Positions 6,716-14,596 of a stretch of DNA of 20,990 nt are shown piece after piece. The notes below the pieces were generated by a model. It saw only the letters and a list, made by a program, of their open reading frames with translations, was not told where the DNA came from and made no database searches. The number at the start of each line of letters is the position of its first letter. Position 1 is the first letter of the stretch. Both the position numbers and the translations under genes were made by a program. This stretch comes from Candidatus Heimdallarchaeota archaeon (GTDB lineage Archaea > Asgardarchaeota > Heimdallarchaeia > Heimdallarchaeales > Kariarchaeaceae), in NCBI GenBank assembly GCA_029882335.1, contig JAOUKW010000018.1, positions 1 to 20,990 of the forward strand, written 5' to 3'.

Positions 6716-8085
6716 TTACTACCAACCCTCCATTTTTTTCCAAAAAATGAGTATAATGCACGATCAAGTACACCTACAATATTATCGGTCGGTCCGTCAA
6801 AATAGCCGTAAATACCACCAAATCGCCGAATTGACATTTTCATATCGATACCTCTAAAAATATTATACTGTGATATTCCTTTACCAATTACATCACCTAG
6901 TATTTTCCCATAATCCTCGGATGATAAATCTGCTGCTGCATCCATTATTTCTGTTTCATATGAAAATGGATATCCCCAAACATCTATGAATATTACATTA
7001 TTCCCACGTAGTTTAATATTTCTAATACACTCTAAAATTAGTTCATATGTATTTTCATCCCTGTATTCAAGATCACCAACGATAATAACTAAATGATTGG
7101 TAATTCCTTTTTTCTCAATATATTGTGAAAGTATATCATAGTTAGCATATACATCTTTTGGCAATAAGTTATATATATTTGCCCATATATGAAACTTAGT
7201 TCTTTGTGACATTGAAGGAGGAAAATCAGCTATTAACTTATTATCAAACAAAACCATTCCAACAGGATGATTTTCGTTTATAACTCCATCATAAATATCC
7301 ATTGTAGTACCAAGCATATAATCAATTTTCAGACCTCTTGTTGTAGTACCTGCAGCTAAAGCTATAATTATTTCAAGTTTCTTTTCTTCTTCAAATTCTT
7401 TCGATATGAGCTTTGTTCTCTTCGCTGTTGTATTCCAATCTACAATTTTACTAGGATCACCTCTAACATAATCACGTAAATGATGAAAATCAGTTCCTTG
7501 GCCTTTCAATTTTGTGGAGAACATACCAATCATTTTAGTAAAAACTTCTTTTGTTTTAGCTTTTGAAATTTTACTACCCATTCGTTTTGGATATACTCGG
7601 AATGGTATTTCCTTAATTACATACAAAACCTCTTCAAATAGTAAAAATGGATCACCAGTACTAACTGTAATAGGACCAATTACATACGTCCCGCGAGCAG
7701 TAGGTAACAAAGGTACATTTATAATTTGTTCATCAGATGGTTCTAAACTAAATATATACCTTGATGGTTTATTTATTGTGTACAAACCAAATGGTAATTT
7801 AAAATCTAAAATAGCTAATGGGATTAGGGAATTGGAATTATTAATAACATGAATATTTAGAATTTCAATCTCACCTCTATAAAGAATTGAGTGTCTTAGT
7901 GAAACGAATAACTCGATATTAGGTTGTTCTAAATTACGTACCATCAATGGATATGCAATGAGGTACGATATTGCAATTGTACACAATAGAATTAAAGGTG
8001 GACTACGTAAAGCTACAGCCAAGGCAACTCCAGATATACTTCCTGCAACAAACAATTGACCACGATAGTTAAGTTTAACTTTCAT
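6712..8085 (-). CDS. DUF58 family protein, membrane-anchored, with an altered vWA metal site
   Basis: DUF58 proteins carry a von Willebrand A-like domain and almost always pair with a MoxR ATPase; their reaction is unknown. Two closely spaced hydrophobic helices (11-25 and 29-46) anchor the N-terminus. A beta-rich region (55-165) follows. The family hallmark is clear: DFHHLRDYVRGDP (199-211) and IVDWNTTAKR (214-223). At the place of the vWA MIDAS motif DxSxS, following the strand LEIII, the sequence is A244-A-G-T-T248, so the Asp and first Ser are missing. The gene starts 6 bp after the moxR stop and overlaps the next gene by 4 bp. The family call is firm; metal binding looks lost or changed. 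Confidence 0.92.
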   Translation of the reverse strand: MKVKLNYRGQLFVAGSISGVALAVALRSPPLILLCTIAISYLIAYPLMVRNLEQPNIELFVSLRHSILYRGEIEILNIHVINNSNSLIPLAILDFKLPFGLYTINKPSRYIFSLEPSDEQIINVPLLPTARGTYVIGPITVSTGDPFLLFEEVLYVIKEIPFRVYPKRMGSKISKAKTKEVFTKMIGMFSTKLKGQGTDFHHLRDYVRGDPSKIVDWNTTAKRTKLISKEFEEEKKLEIIIALAAGTTTRGLKIDYMLGTTMDIYDGVINENHPVGMVLFDNKLIADFPPSMSQRTKFHIWANIYNLLPKDVYANYDILSQYIEKKGITNHLVIIVGDLEYRDENTYELILECIRNIKLRGNNVIFIDVWGYPFSYETEIMDAAADLSSEDYGKILGDVIGKGISQYNIFRGIDMKMSIRRFGGIYGYFDGPTDNIVGVLDRALYSFFGKKWRVGSK

Positions 8086-8091
8086 TTGACA

Positions 8092-9030
8092 TCAAATTGT
8101 AACTTCAACATCCTTGAGAAGATTATCAATTACTTCCTTTGGTGTTATCCTATCTAATTCTGCTTCATGAGATAATCCTATCCTGTGATTTAAGACATGA
8201 AATGCAATTGATTTAACATCATCTGGTTGAACATAATCCCTTCCTTTCATGGCAGAGATTGATTTGCCTAAGTTCATCAATGCTAAACTAGCTCTTGGAG
8301 ATGCAGGAACTTCAATATTTGAGTTATCTCGAGTTGCATGGACAATATCAATAATATATTTAGTAACCTCCTCTGAGATTTCTACCTCTAATATTTTTTC
8401 TTGTATTTCTTTTATAATTTTAGTGTTACACAATGTATCAACATCCCTATCTCGATATTTATCTTTTAATCGTAATAATTCAAATTCTGTTTGTTTATCA
8501 GGTAAATCAATTATTAATCGTATTAAAAATCGATCAATTTGTGCTTCAGGTAGATTGTATACACCTTGATGTTCTAACGGATTTTGTGTGGCTATAACCA
8601 AAAATGGATCAGGTAATACTTTGGAATCACCTTCAACACTTATCTGTCTTTCTTGCATTGCTTCTAATAATGCTGCTTGAGTTTTGGGAGGTGCTCGATT
8701 TATCTCATCACATAATAAAAAATTTGTAAATACAGGGCCTTGTAAATACTCAAATTCCAATGTTTTTTGATTAAAAACATTTACACCGGTTATATCAGAT
8801 GGCATTAAATCAGGTGTAAATTGAACCCTTCCAAATTCCATTCCCAAAATATCTGCTAATGTTTTTGATGCAAATGTTTTTGCAATCCCTGGATTTCCTT
8901 CTAAAAGAATATGACCATTCGAATATAAAGAAGCTAATATCAATGTTATATTTTCATCATACCCTACTAATCGTTTTCTAGATTCTAAAACAATTTTGCT
9001 AGTTAATTCTTTAATAGTATTAATATCCAT
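8092..9030 (-). CDS. moxR: MoxR family AAA+ ATPase
   Basis: A cytoplasmic AAA+ ATPase thought to act as a chaperone that remodels or activates proteins with vWA-like domains, here most likely the DUF58 protein encoded 6 bp downstream. Motifs are complete: Walker A GNPGIAKT (45-52), Walker B LLCDE (105-109), the MoxR-type INRAPPKTQAALLEAMQE segment (110-127), sensor 1 TQNP (148-151), IDRF (165-168) with the usual arginine, and the C-terminal lid with PASPRAS (sensor 2 region). The 312-residue length is normal. AAGGAAA (9035-9041) lies 4 nt before the ATG. The 94-bp gap upstream is the only sizeable gap in the cluster and may hold a separate promoter. Confidence 0.97.
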   Translation of the reverse strand: MDINTIKELTSKIVLESRKRLVGYDENITLILASLYSNGHILLEGNPGIAKTFASKTLADILGMEFGRVQFTPDLMPSDITGVNVFNQKTLEFEYLQGPVFTNFLLCDEINRAPPKTQAALLEAMQERQISVEGDSKVLPDPFLVIATQNPLEHQGVYNLPEAQIDRFLIRLIIDLPDKQTEFELLRLKDKYRDRDVDTLCNTKIIKEIQEKILEVEISEEVTKYIIDIVHATRDNSNIEVPASPRASLALMNLGKSISAMKGRDYVQPDDVKSIAFHVLNHRIGLSHEAELDRITPKEVIDNLLKDVEVTI

Positions 9031-9034
9031 TCAA

Positions 9035-9041
9035 TTTCCTT
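9035..9041 (-). promoter_or_regulatory. Ribosome-binding site of moxR
   Basis: AAGGAAA on the minus strand sits 4 nt before the ATG at 9030 and supports that start. The rest of the 94-bp gap is AT-rich, with a TTTTAATTATA-like stretch that could be a promoter, but no distinct repeat. Confidence 0.5.
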
Positions 9042-9124
9042 ACCAAAACTAAGCTATAATTAAAACAAATTAATTCATTGAAAAACCTATTCAATTAAAA
9101 ATATACAATTTCTAATTAGATTGA

Positions 9125-10429
9125 TTATATCCACCGATGGTAATTTTCATCAATATAATTTCGTAAATTAATATGTATTTCTAATAAATGTTCAAATGAG
9201 TGATTATTGTCTAATGCCCCATATTTATTTTCTAATTCTACTATTAATTCACTGCCTCTTCCTATTTTTTTCAATTTTGTTATTAAATCACTATTTGCAA
9301 CATGTATAAATGCATTCCCTAATTTTTGATATAATATATATTGCTCAGATATTAATAATTCTGTTAAATTTGGATTACTTATATATCTACTATCCTCACC
9401 TTTTACCTGATGAACCACACCTATATTCTTATTTCTCGTTCTTTTTGAATTATTTCTTTTATTTCTATATGCATAAAACCCAATAATAATAGTACATGTT
9501 GAAACAAACCAAATTGTATTAAGAAGACCTACCCACGTACCTGTAATTAAATTAAATAATCCTGCAGCTGATGATAAAGATGCACCTTGATGACTTTCAT
9601 CAAACACAACAGATGTTGTACCAACAAGTGATGTTGCGATGTAATAAAAATATAATGTCCAAAATGCATTAGGTAGTGTAAAAATACGATTACCAATTAC
9701 TAACTCCTTATTCCAGTATTGATTTAGTGGTATGGAAGAATCTGAAATTACAGCTAAAAATCCATCGCCAACAAATTTAAGTAATCCAACTGGCGTTCCT
9801 GTGGCCATGTATAAATCTTTGGAATCTAGTATATTGTTATTGTCTGTATCAAGAAAAACACTAGGTGAAGTTAGCAATATAGGCATGGTGATCCCTTGTG
9901 CCATTCCTTCTAAATCGATAATTCCTGCTGCTTCTGAAGCAAGTAATACAATTGATAAATCTAATTCAGGAAATAAGAAACTAAAAATCAAATCATATAT
10001 AAAAAATTGTGAGGGACGATTTATATAATGGTTCTCAGAGGTTTCTTTCAATACACCGGGTAGAAATTGAATACCCATTGCTTCTGCAATTGCCTTGGAA
10101 GGACCAAAATCTTCAAAAATTAATAAAAATCCTCCAGAAGCTACAAATTTTTTATATGCATTAATTTCAGCTTGTGTATAAATTCTTTCAGATCCTATTA
10201 TAGTTACAAATTTGATATCTTTTTTTGTTTCTAATAAAAGAGGAGATATTAAAAAACGACTTATATCAAGATCTAGATATTCTTCCAAACTATTTTTTAA
10301 CATAGAACTACCATTCCAGTCATTATTATAAATTGAATGTGGAGGTGTATATGGTATTGAAGAATAAGTTGTAAATGCGATTGATATAATTATCAAAACT
10401 AATAATGCCTGTAGCTTTTTTTGATTCAT
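9125..10429 (-). CDS. DUF4350 family membrane protein
   Basis: DUF4350 proteins have a glutamine-amidotransferase-like fold without a known reaction and recur beside MoxR, DUF58 and DUF4129 genes. The protein has an N-terminal helix (7-24), the typical NNDWNGSSMLKNSLEEY segment (35-51), an extracytoplasmic alpha/beta region (70-265) with GGFLLIFEDFG (99-109) and GDGFLAVISDSS (221-232), the family motif FDESHQGA (276-283), a second helix (about 304-320), a basic stretch and a C-terminal cytoplasmic domain (340-434). It is 434 residues long. The ATG lies 2 bp after the stop of the DUF4129 gene, and the last two sense codons of that gene double as its ribosome-binding site, so the two are co-translated. 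Confidence 0.85.
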   Translation of the reverse strand: MNQKKLQALLVLIIISIAFTTYSSIPYTPPHSIYNNDWNGSSMLKNSLEEYLDLDISRFLISPLLLETKKDIKFVTIIGSERIYTQAEINAYKKFVASGGFLLIFEDFGPSKAIAEAMGIQFLPGVLKETSENHYINRPSQFFIYDLIFSFLFPELDLSIVLLASEAAGIIDLEGMAQGITMPILLTSPSVFLDTDNNNILDSKDLYMATGTPVGLLKFVGDGFLAVISDSSIPLNQYWNKELVIGNRIFTLPNAFWTLYFYYIATSLVGTTSVVFDESHQGASLSSAAGLFNLITGTWVGLLNTIWFVSTCTIIIGFYAYRNKRNNSKRTRNKNIGVVHQVKGEDSRYISNPNLTELLISEQYILYQKLGNAFIHVANSDLITKLKKIGRGSELIVELENKYGALDNNHSFEHLLEIHINLRNYIDENYHRWI

Positions 10430-10431
10430 CT

Positions 10432-11649
10432 TTATTCCTCTATACCTGTTAATGATGGAGAGTCTTTGTGTTCTTGTACATCATCAATATTGGTACTAAT
10501 AATTAGATTTTCTAGATGATTGATAAATTCAACTCCGTGTTGCCGTTCTAATTCCTTATGACCATATCTAATTTGATAGAATAACTCAACAATACCGCTT
10601 AAGTGAAAATTACTAATTTCTCCTGATTCAAAATGTTTCAAGGCATGTTCTAATGGAGTATCACCAATTTGACGTTTTAATCGCGTAAATAAGGCAAATG
10701 CATGATCTAGCTCTTGATATCCATCAATTATGACAGATGAATGACCCTCTTTTTCAAGTCTACTCTTACATCTGAGAGTAATCTCAATGATATGATCCTT
10801 GAACATTAATAGTCTTCTTTCTCTTTCTCTTTGATAGTTTTTATCAGTTTTTTCCTTCTTTGATTTGATGAACAATTGATTAGATGTCATTGATGGACCT
10901 TCTTGGATATCTCTTAATAAATTAGGTAAAAATTGATTTTTTACATAGATAATAAGCATAAATGTAGTTAAGATAATTATTGATTGTTGGGAAATTTTAA
11001 AATTTGATACATCAGGCAATTTAGTTTTTAGTTTATCAAAAATTTCTTTAAGATTAATACCGAAACTTGGTAAATTTCGTGCTTTATTTTCTCGATTTTC
11101 AGGTAAAAATCGATTAGTACCAGGATCAGTAGAACCATCACCAAACCCATTATCAGGATCAATATTTGAATCAGGAGGATTTACATCTATTTGACCGGGA
11201 GGTTGAATATTAGGAATATTAGGATCCCCTAGATTTGGATCTCCTAGATCTGGTAAGTTAAGTGTATCGTTTGGATTTATCCCAATTATTTCATCAATAT
11301 CACCGATGTTACCAATATCAGTTAAATTCTGCAAACCAGCCCCAGGTATTGAACCATTATTTAACTCATTGAAGTCTCTTGTCCAATTAAAATTTGTATT
11401 GTTCATTGAGGGTATTCCTTGTAAACCTTGTGGACTATCTTGTAAATCGATTTCTTCTTCCGTGTTACTGAAATTTTCAGTTCTACTACTACCAATAGAG
11501 CTTATAATTAATGTAAGTATGAACGCAATAATAATTGTGATAATTATTCTTCGTCTACCTATTCTTTTTGTTCGTGTAAAATTAAATTCAGGCCAATTAT
11601 GTGTAGTATCCAATTCAGTGTGTTTGTTATTCTTGCTTATTTTAATCAC
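10432..11649 (-). CDS. DUF4129 domain membrane protein with Asp/Asn/Pro-rich extracytoplasmic linker
   Basis: Role unknown; DUF4129 is a helical cytoplasmic domain commonly encoded with MoxR and DUF58. A basic N-terminus precedes TM1 (35-53). An extracytoplasmic region (54-215) includes a low-complexity stretch rich in Asp, Asn, Pro and Gly (about 98-185) with the near-repeat DLGDPNLGDPNIPNIQPP (134-151). TM2 (221-237) returns the chain to the cytoplasm. The C-terminal DUF4129 domain (about 278-395) has the expected TPLEHA (331-336) and LFYQIRYG (356-363) motifs. The start is a GTG that overlaps the upstream gene by 8 bp. The Asp-rich linker could bind divalent cations, but this is speculation. 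Confidence 0.82.
   Translation of the reverse strand: MIKISKNNKHTELDTTHNWPEFNFTRTKRIGRRRIIITIIIAFILTLIISSIGSSRTENFSNTEEEIDLQDSPQGLQGIPSMNNTNFNWTRDFNELNNGSIPGAGLQNLTDIGNIGDIDEIIGINPNDTLNLPDLGDPNLGDPNIPNIQPPGQIDVNPPDSNIDPDNGFGDGSTDPGTNRFLPENRENKARNLPSFGINLKEIFDKLKTKLPDVSNFKISQQSIIILTTFMLIIYVKNQFLPNLLRDIQEGPSMTSNQLFIKSKKEKTDKNYQRERERRLLMFKDHIIEITLRCKSRLEKEGHSSVIIDGYQELDHAFALFTRLKRQIGDTPLEHALKHFESGEISNFHLSGIVELFYQIRYGHKELERQHGVEFINHLENLIISTNIDDVQEHKDSPSLTGIEE
10435..10440 (-). promoter_or_regulatory. Ribosome-binding site of the DUF4350 gene, inside the upstream coding region
   Basis: GAGGAA on the minus strand, 5 nt before the ATG at 10429, is formed by the final two Glu codons of the DUF4129 gene (GAG GAA TAA). 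It supports the chosen start and shows tight coupling of the two genes. Confidence 0.65.
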
Positions 11650-12313
11650 CTAATGCCTTTTGTAATATAAGACCAACTCTAAATCCGATAAAGCTAATTA
11701 AAATCAAAGGTAAGGAAAAAAGGGTAATAATGATTAGGATAATTATTAAAAGAGAAATTGTACTAATTAACCAACCATTAGCCAAGTTTAACCCAAATGC
11801 ATCATTAAATAGTGTTGATTGATTTGTTATTAATGACACCCCGACAATATATAGAATCGAAGATAGAATTGTTATTAGCAAACCTGAGCTATACAAAGAT
11901 CCACGACTCGCTGTTTTTCCATAGAGTAAACCTGAAAGTATCCCACCAATAAACCATCCAATAGTAAACCAAACTAAGGCATCTGTAATATTCAAAGCGA
12001 TCATGGGTAGAATTTGTGTAAAAAGATTTAAAATTCCGAACAGAGTGTGATTTGATGAACTAAGAAAGAGGAATATATAGAACTCTGAAAATAACAAATT
12101 CATGAGTAATGGAACTCCAAAGCCGAATATCAACCCAACAGATAAGATGACACCACCCGCTTGTGTAGACTTTGTTTTGGAATTAGAAAACTTAAAGCTA
12201 TCACTTTTGATTTTTTTACCAGATACAACAGTCAATTTACTTTTTAATTTAGCCGATTTATTGAAAAAATTGATTTTTAATTGCTTGGTCCTAGAGTTTA
12301 AATTTTCCTTCAT
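11642..12313 (-). CDS. Small polytopic membrane protein of the MoxR cluster
   Basis: I do not recognise a family. A Lys/Ser-rich N-terminus of about 50 residues should lie in the cytoplasm. Hydrophobic helices follow at roughly 53-82, 87-106, 109-130, 138-161 and 180-213 (the last long enough for two). The Gly-rich stretch in the third helix (WFIGGILSGLLYG) suggests tight helix packing. The ATG overlaps the zinc-ribbon gene's TGA by 4 bp and its end overlaps the DUF4129 gene by 8 bp, so it is embedded in the operon and probably a subunit of the same membrane assembly. Confidence 0.78.
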   Translation of the reverse strand: MKENLNSRTKQLKINFFNKSAKLKSKLTVVSGKKIKSDSFKFSNSKTKSTQAGGVILSVGLIFGFGVPLLMNLLFSEFYIFLFLSSSNHTLFGILNLFTQILPMIALNITDALVWFTIGWFIGGILSGLLYGKTASRGSLYSSGLLITILSSILYIVGVSLITNQSTLFNDAFGLNLANGWLISTISLLIIILIIITLFSLPLILISFIGFRVGLILQKALGD

Positions 12314-14145
12314 TGTATAGATCGTCTCTCCTCATTACTTAGTACGTTAATTGGATTAAATGGCATTACAGGTTGATATTGTAATAATCCTCTAAAATAA
12401 TTTACTAATGTAAAAATACAGATTATAGTCCCCAATACAAAAGATAATAATTTCTGAATAATTGTTTTTCTCTGATCCTGAAAAAATGCAAGAAATGTTA
12501 CATGAATGAGTTTTATTACAGATGCAATTAAAATAATACTTGCAGGAGCAATAGCAATTTTACTAGCAATCATTACAAATGGAGAATATTCATCTCTTGT
12601 AGATAAAATCATCAAAATAATGATGCCAAAATCTAAGAGAAATAAATAAAGAATTCGTCCAATATCATCATATATGTAATATATATACCCATCACTAATT
12701 GTGTCATCTAAAATAAATAATATAATGTTTGTAAGTATAATAACCTGATAAATGAGAATAATGAAAATTATTGCAAATAAAAATTTCAAAAGAGAGCTTG
12801 TTCTTGCATACCCGATCGATCCAGTAGATGATAATGCAATCGTTGGTATATTAGATCTAGCTTCTCCACAATAATTGCATTTATTCCATAATGGGTTAAT
12901 TGTTTGCGAGCATCGTTCACACGAAAGTAAAATAGTAAAATTACAAATACTACACATTCTTGATAAACTAACCCAATTACTACCACATGATGGACACATG
13001 GGGTGAGAGAATTTCTTGAATTGTGTCATTTTTAGTGATAAATCAATTTTGTCTCCTTCGAGACAAGCTGGACATTTTCCTTTTATTAATCCAATATTAC
13101 AATTTGAACAGACACTAACACCTTTGGATAATGTCATGGTATATATTGTTAATAGAATTGGTGCCCATAAAATGAAAAAATTATGGATTGTGTTATGTAA
13201 TCCCTGCGTTTGTAAATAAAAACTAGAACTAAGACCGGATAAAACACTGAGAATGGTTAAGATAATGAGTAAACTACCGACCCATGATAACAATTCATTT
13301 CTTTTTGGTTTTTTATATCCCCCTTGCATGATTAACTTGGGAATGAATTTTGCAATAAATATAGAAGTGAAATAAAATGTAAATGAAATTGAGAAGATAG
13401 CAGGAGTTGATTCTAAGAGAATAGTATCTAAATATGTTAGATATGTTAATTGTGCAGATGGATTAAAATTTTCAGCAGCCCAAATTATCCAAATTCCTAA
13501 ATTTGAAAATGCATAAGAGTATGACATTAATAGGGATATTTGTGAAGGTGATGAAATAAAATGATATCGTTTACCATTTATATGATTTTCAGCTTTTATT
13601 CTATAAAAACTTGCCACAGTAAAGAATGCAAATAGCATTGTAGCTATGTTTAGATAAATAATTGAAATTAAGGGAAAAAATGTCCCAAAAATAGAATCAT
13701 TAGGAGTATTGGGTTTGATACCTGTAATAACACGATAAAATAATGCTATAGGAATGAGAAATGTTGAAAAAACAATACCTGATGCGATAAATGTGATTCT
13801 ATGTTTTTTTATAATGGAGTAGTGAATATATGCATTCTGCCTTTCTTTTTTTATATTAACATCCCAAATAAATTCCTGAACTATAATTGGTAACAAAGGA
13901 AAAAACAAGATACTAATAAATCTGGAGTCACCAATTGGATTATAGTCGTTATAAATGTAAATTATTATTGAGTAAATCAAAATGATAATTAGGGGGGGTT
14001 TACTTAGAATTCTCTTGAGATTACTATCGACAGAAATCTCTTGATATCTTTTCTCGATATAAACCACAATAACATCTGTACAAATTTCCTTATAAACCCT
14101 AATGAATAAGAAAGAAAAAGGTGAAAGATTTTTTAAATTATACAC
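12310..14145 (-). CDS. Polytopic membrane protein with three tandem zinc ribbons
   Basis: A 611-residue protein with no family I can name. About eight hydrophobic helices lie between residues 51 and 340. A soluble, presumably cytoplasmic, insert carries three four-Cys zinc ribbons: Cys346/349-358/361, Cys384/387-398/401 and Cys409/412-423/426. About four more helices follow (452-600). The zinc ribbons suggest a protein- or nucleic-acid-docking platform on a membrane scaffold. The start is a GTG 8 bp inside the end of cutA; the next in-frame Met is at residue 170, so the true start could be any of several non-ATG codons near the N-terminus. It overlaps the next gene by 4 bp, which ties it to the MoxR cluster. 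Confidence 0.82.
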   Translation of the reverse strand: MYNLKNLSPFSFLFIRVYKEICTDVIVVYIEKRYQEISVDSNLKRILSKPPLIIILIYSIIIYIYNDYNPIGDSRFISILFFPLLPIIVQEFIWDVNIKKERQNAYIHYSIIKKHRITFIASGIVFSTFLIPIALFYRVITGIKPNTPNDSIFGTFFPLISIIYLNIATMLFAFFTVASFYRIKAENHINGKRYHFISSPSQISLLMSYSYAFSNLGIWIIWAAENFNPSAQLTYLTYLDTILLESTPAIFSISFTFYFTSIFIAKFIPKLIMQGGYKKPKRNELLSWVGSLLIILTILSVLSGLSSSFYLQTQGLHNTIHNFFILWAPILLTIYTMTLSKGVSVCSNCNIGLIKGKCPACLEGDKIDLSLKMTQFKKFSHPMCPSCGSNWVSLSRMCSICNFTILLSCERCSQTINPLWNKCNYCGEARSNIPTIALSSTGSIGYARTSSLLKFLFAIIFIILIYQVIILTNIILFILDDTISDGYIYYIYDDIGRILYLFLLDFGIIILMILSTRDEYSPFVMIASKIAIAPASIILIASVIKLIHVTFLAFFQDQRKTIIQKLLSFVLGTIICIFTLVNYFRGLLQYQPVMPFNPINVLSNEERRSIQ

Positions 14146-14452
14146 AAACTGAAATCATCCAATCAAAATATGACTCATTCACTAGCGCCTTTGTTACTAT
14201 TATTTCAGGTATTTCATAAGTATGTATGGTAGAAATCATTTTTGTTACCTTGTCAATATTTTTTGGTAAAAGTTTTATTTGTAATCGATATTCCTGATCT
14301 GTTTGTATTTTATCTGACCAAATAAACTTACTCTCAATTTTATCGATTTGAATACAAGCACATAGTTTTTGCTCCAAAAGTGTTGATGACATTAATTCTG
14401 TTCCTTCAAGAGTATTTATTGTTGTATTAATTATTCCAATTTCATATTTCAT
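14138..14452 (-). CDS. cutA: CutA family protein (divalent cation tolerance)
   Basis: CutA proteins are small cytoplasmic trimers with a ferredoxin-like fold related to PII signalling proteins; they are linked to copper tolerance, but their molecular role is unsettled. The 104 residues match the usual length. Family features include LLEQKLCACIQIDKIES (25-41), FIWSDKIQ, EYRLQIKLL, the hallmark HTYEIPEII (about 77-85) and a terminal YFDWMI. It is the first gene of the eight-gene minus-strand cluster, overlapping the zinc-ribbon membrane gene by 8 bp, and diverges from the 3-hydroxyacyl-CoA dehydrogenase gene across 144 bp. A PII-like sensor at the head of this operon hints at ligand or metal control of the membrane machine, an inference from position only. 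Confidence 0.93.
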   Translation of the reverse strand: MKYEIGIINTTINTLEGTELMSSTLLEQKLCACIQIDKIESKFIWSDKIQTDQEYRLQIKLLPKNIDKVTKMISTIHTYEIPEIIVTKALVNESYFDWMISVCV

Positions 14453-14524
14453 TTGTTTCTTAATTATTTTTACATTTTAAATCTAAAGTACCTTATTGTA
14501 TTGGAATGGCGATTTAACACTTTT

Positions 14525-14561
14525 CAATAAATTTTACTATTAAGAAATATTGAATTTATTG
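14525..14561. promoter_or_regulatory. 9-bp inverted repeat upstream of the 3-hydroxyacyl-CoA dehydrogenase gene
   Basis: CAATAAATT (14525-14533) and AATTTATTG (14553-14561) are perfect inverted copies separated by 19 bp, ending 35 bp before the ATG at 14597. They lie in the 144-bp region shared with cutA and could be an operator for either gene. AT-richness makes chance a real alternative. Confidence 0.35.
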
Positions 14562-14596
14562 CATTTTTATTGTTATCCAGCTAAAACTAAAAATAA

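Noticed and set aside
7514..7852. 112-residue plus-strand ORF within the DUF58 gene
   Set aside because: It is antisense to a conserved coding region; low-GC composition leaves few stops on the opposite strand.
11306..11653. 115-residue plus-strand ORF opposite the DUF4129 gene
   Set aside because: It mirrors TM1 and the low-complexity linker of the real gene and has no independent support.
12786..12986. 66-residue minus-strand ORF inside the zinc-ribbon gene
   Set aside because: It overlaps the conserved cysteine region of the larger gene in another frame and has no features of its own.
5897..14452. Reading the MoxR cluster as a methanol dehydrogenase maturation or phage-defence system
   Set aside because: No methanol dehydrogenase, nuclease, toxin or other effector gene is present; the genes fit the general MoxR/DUF58 association of unknown role.
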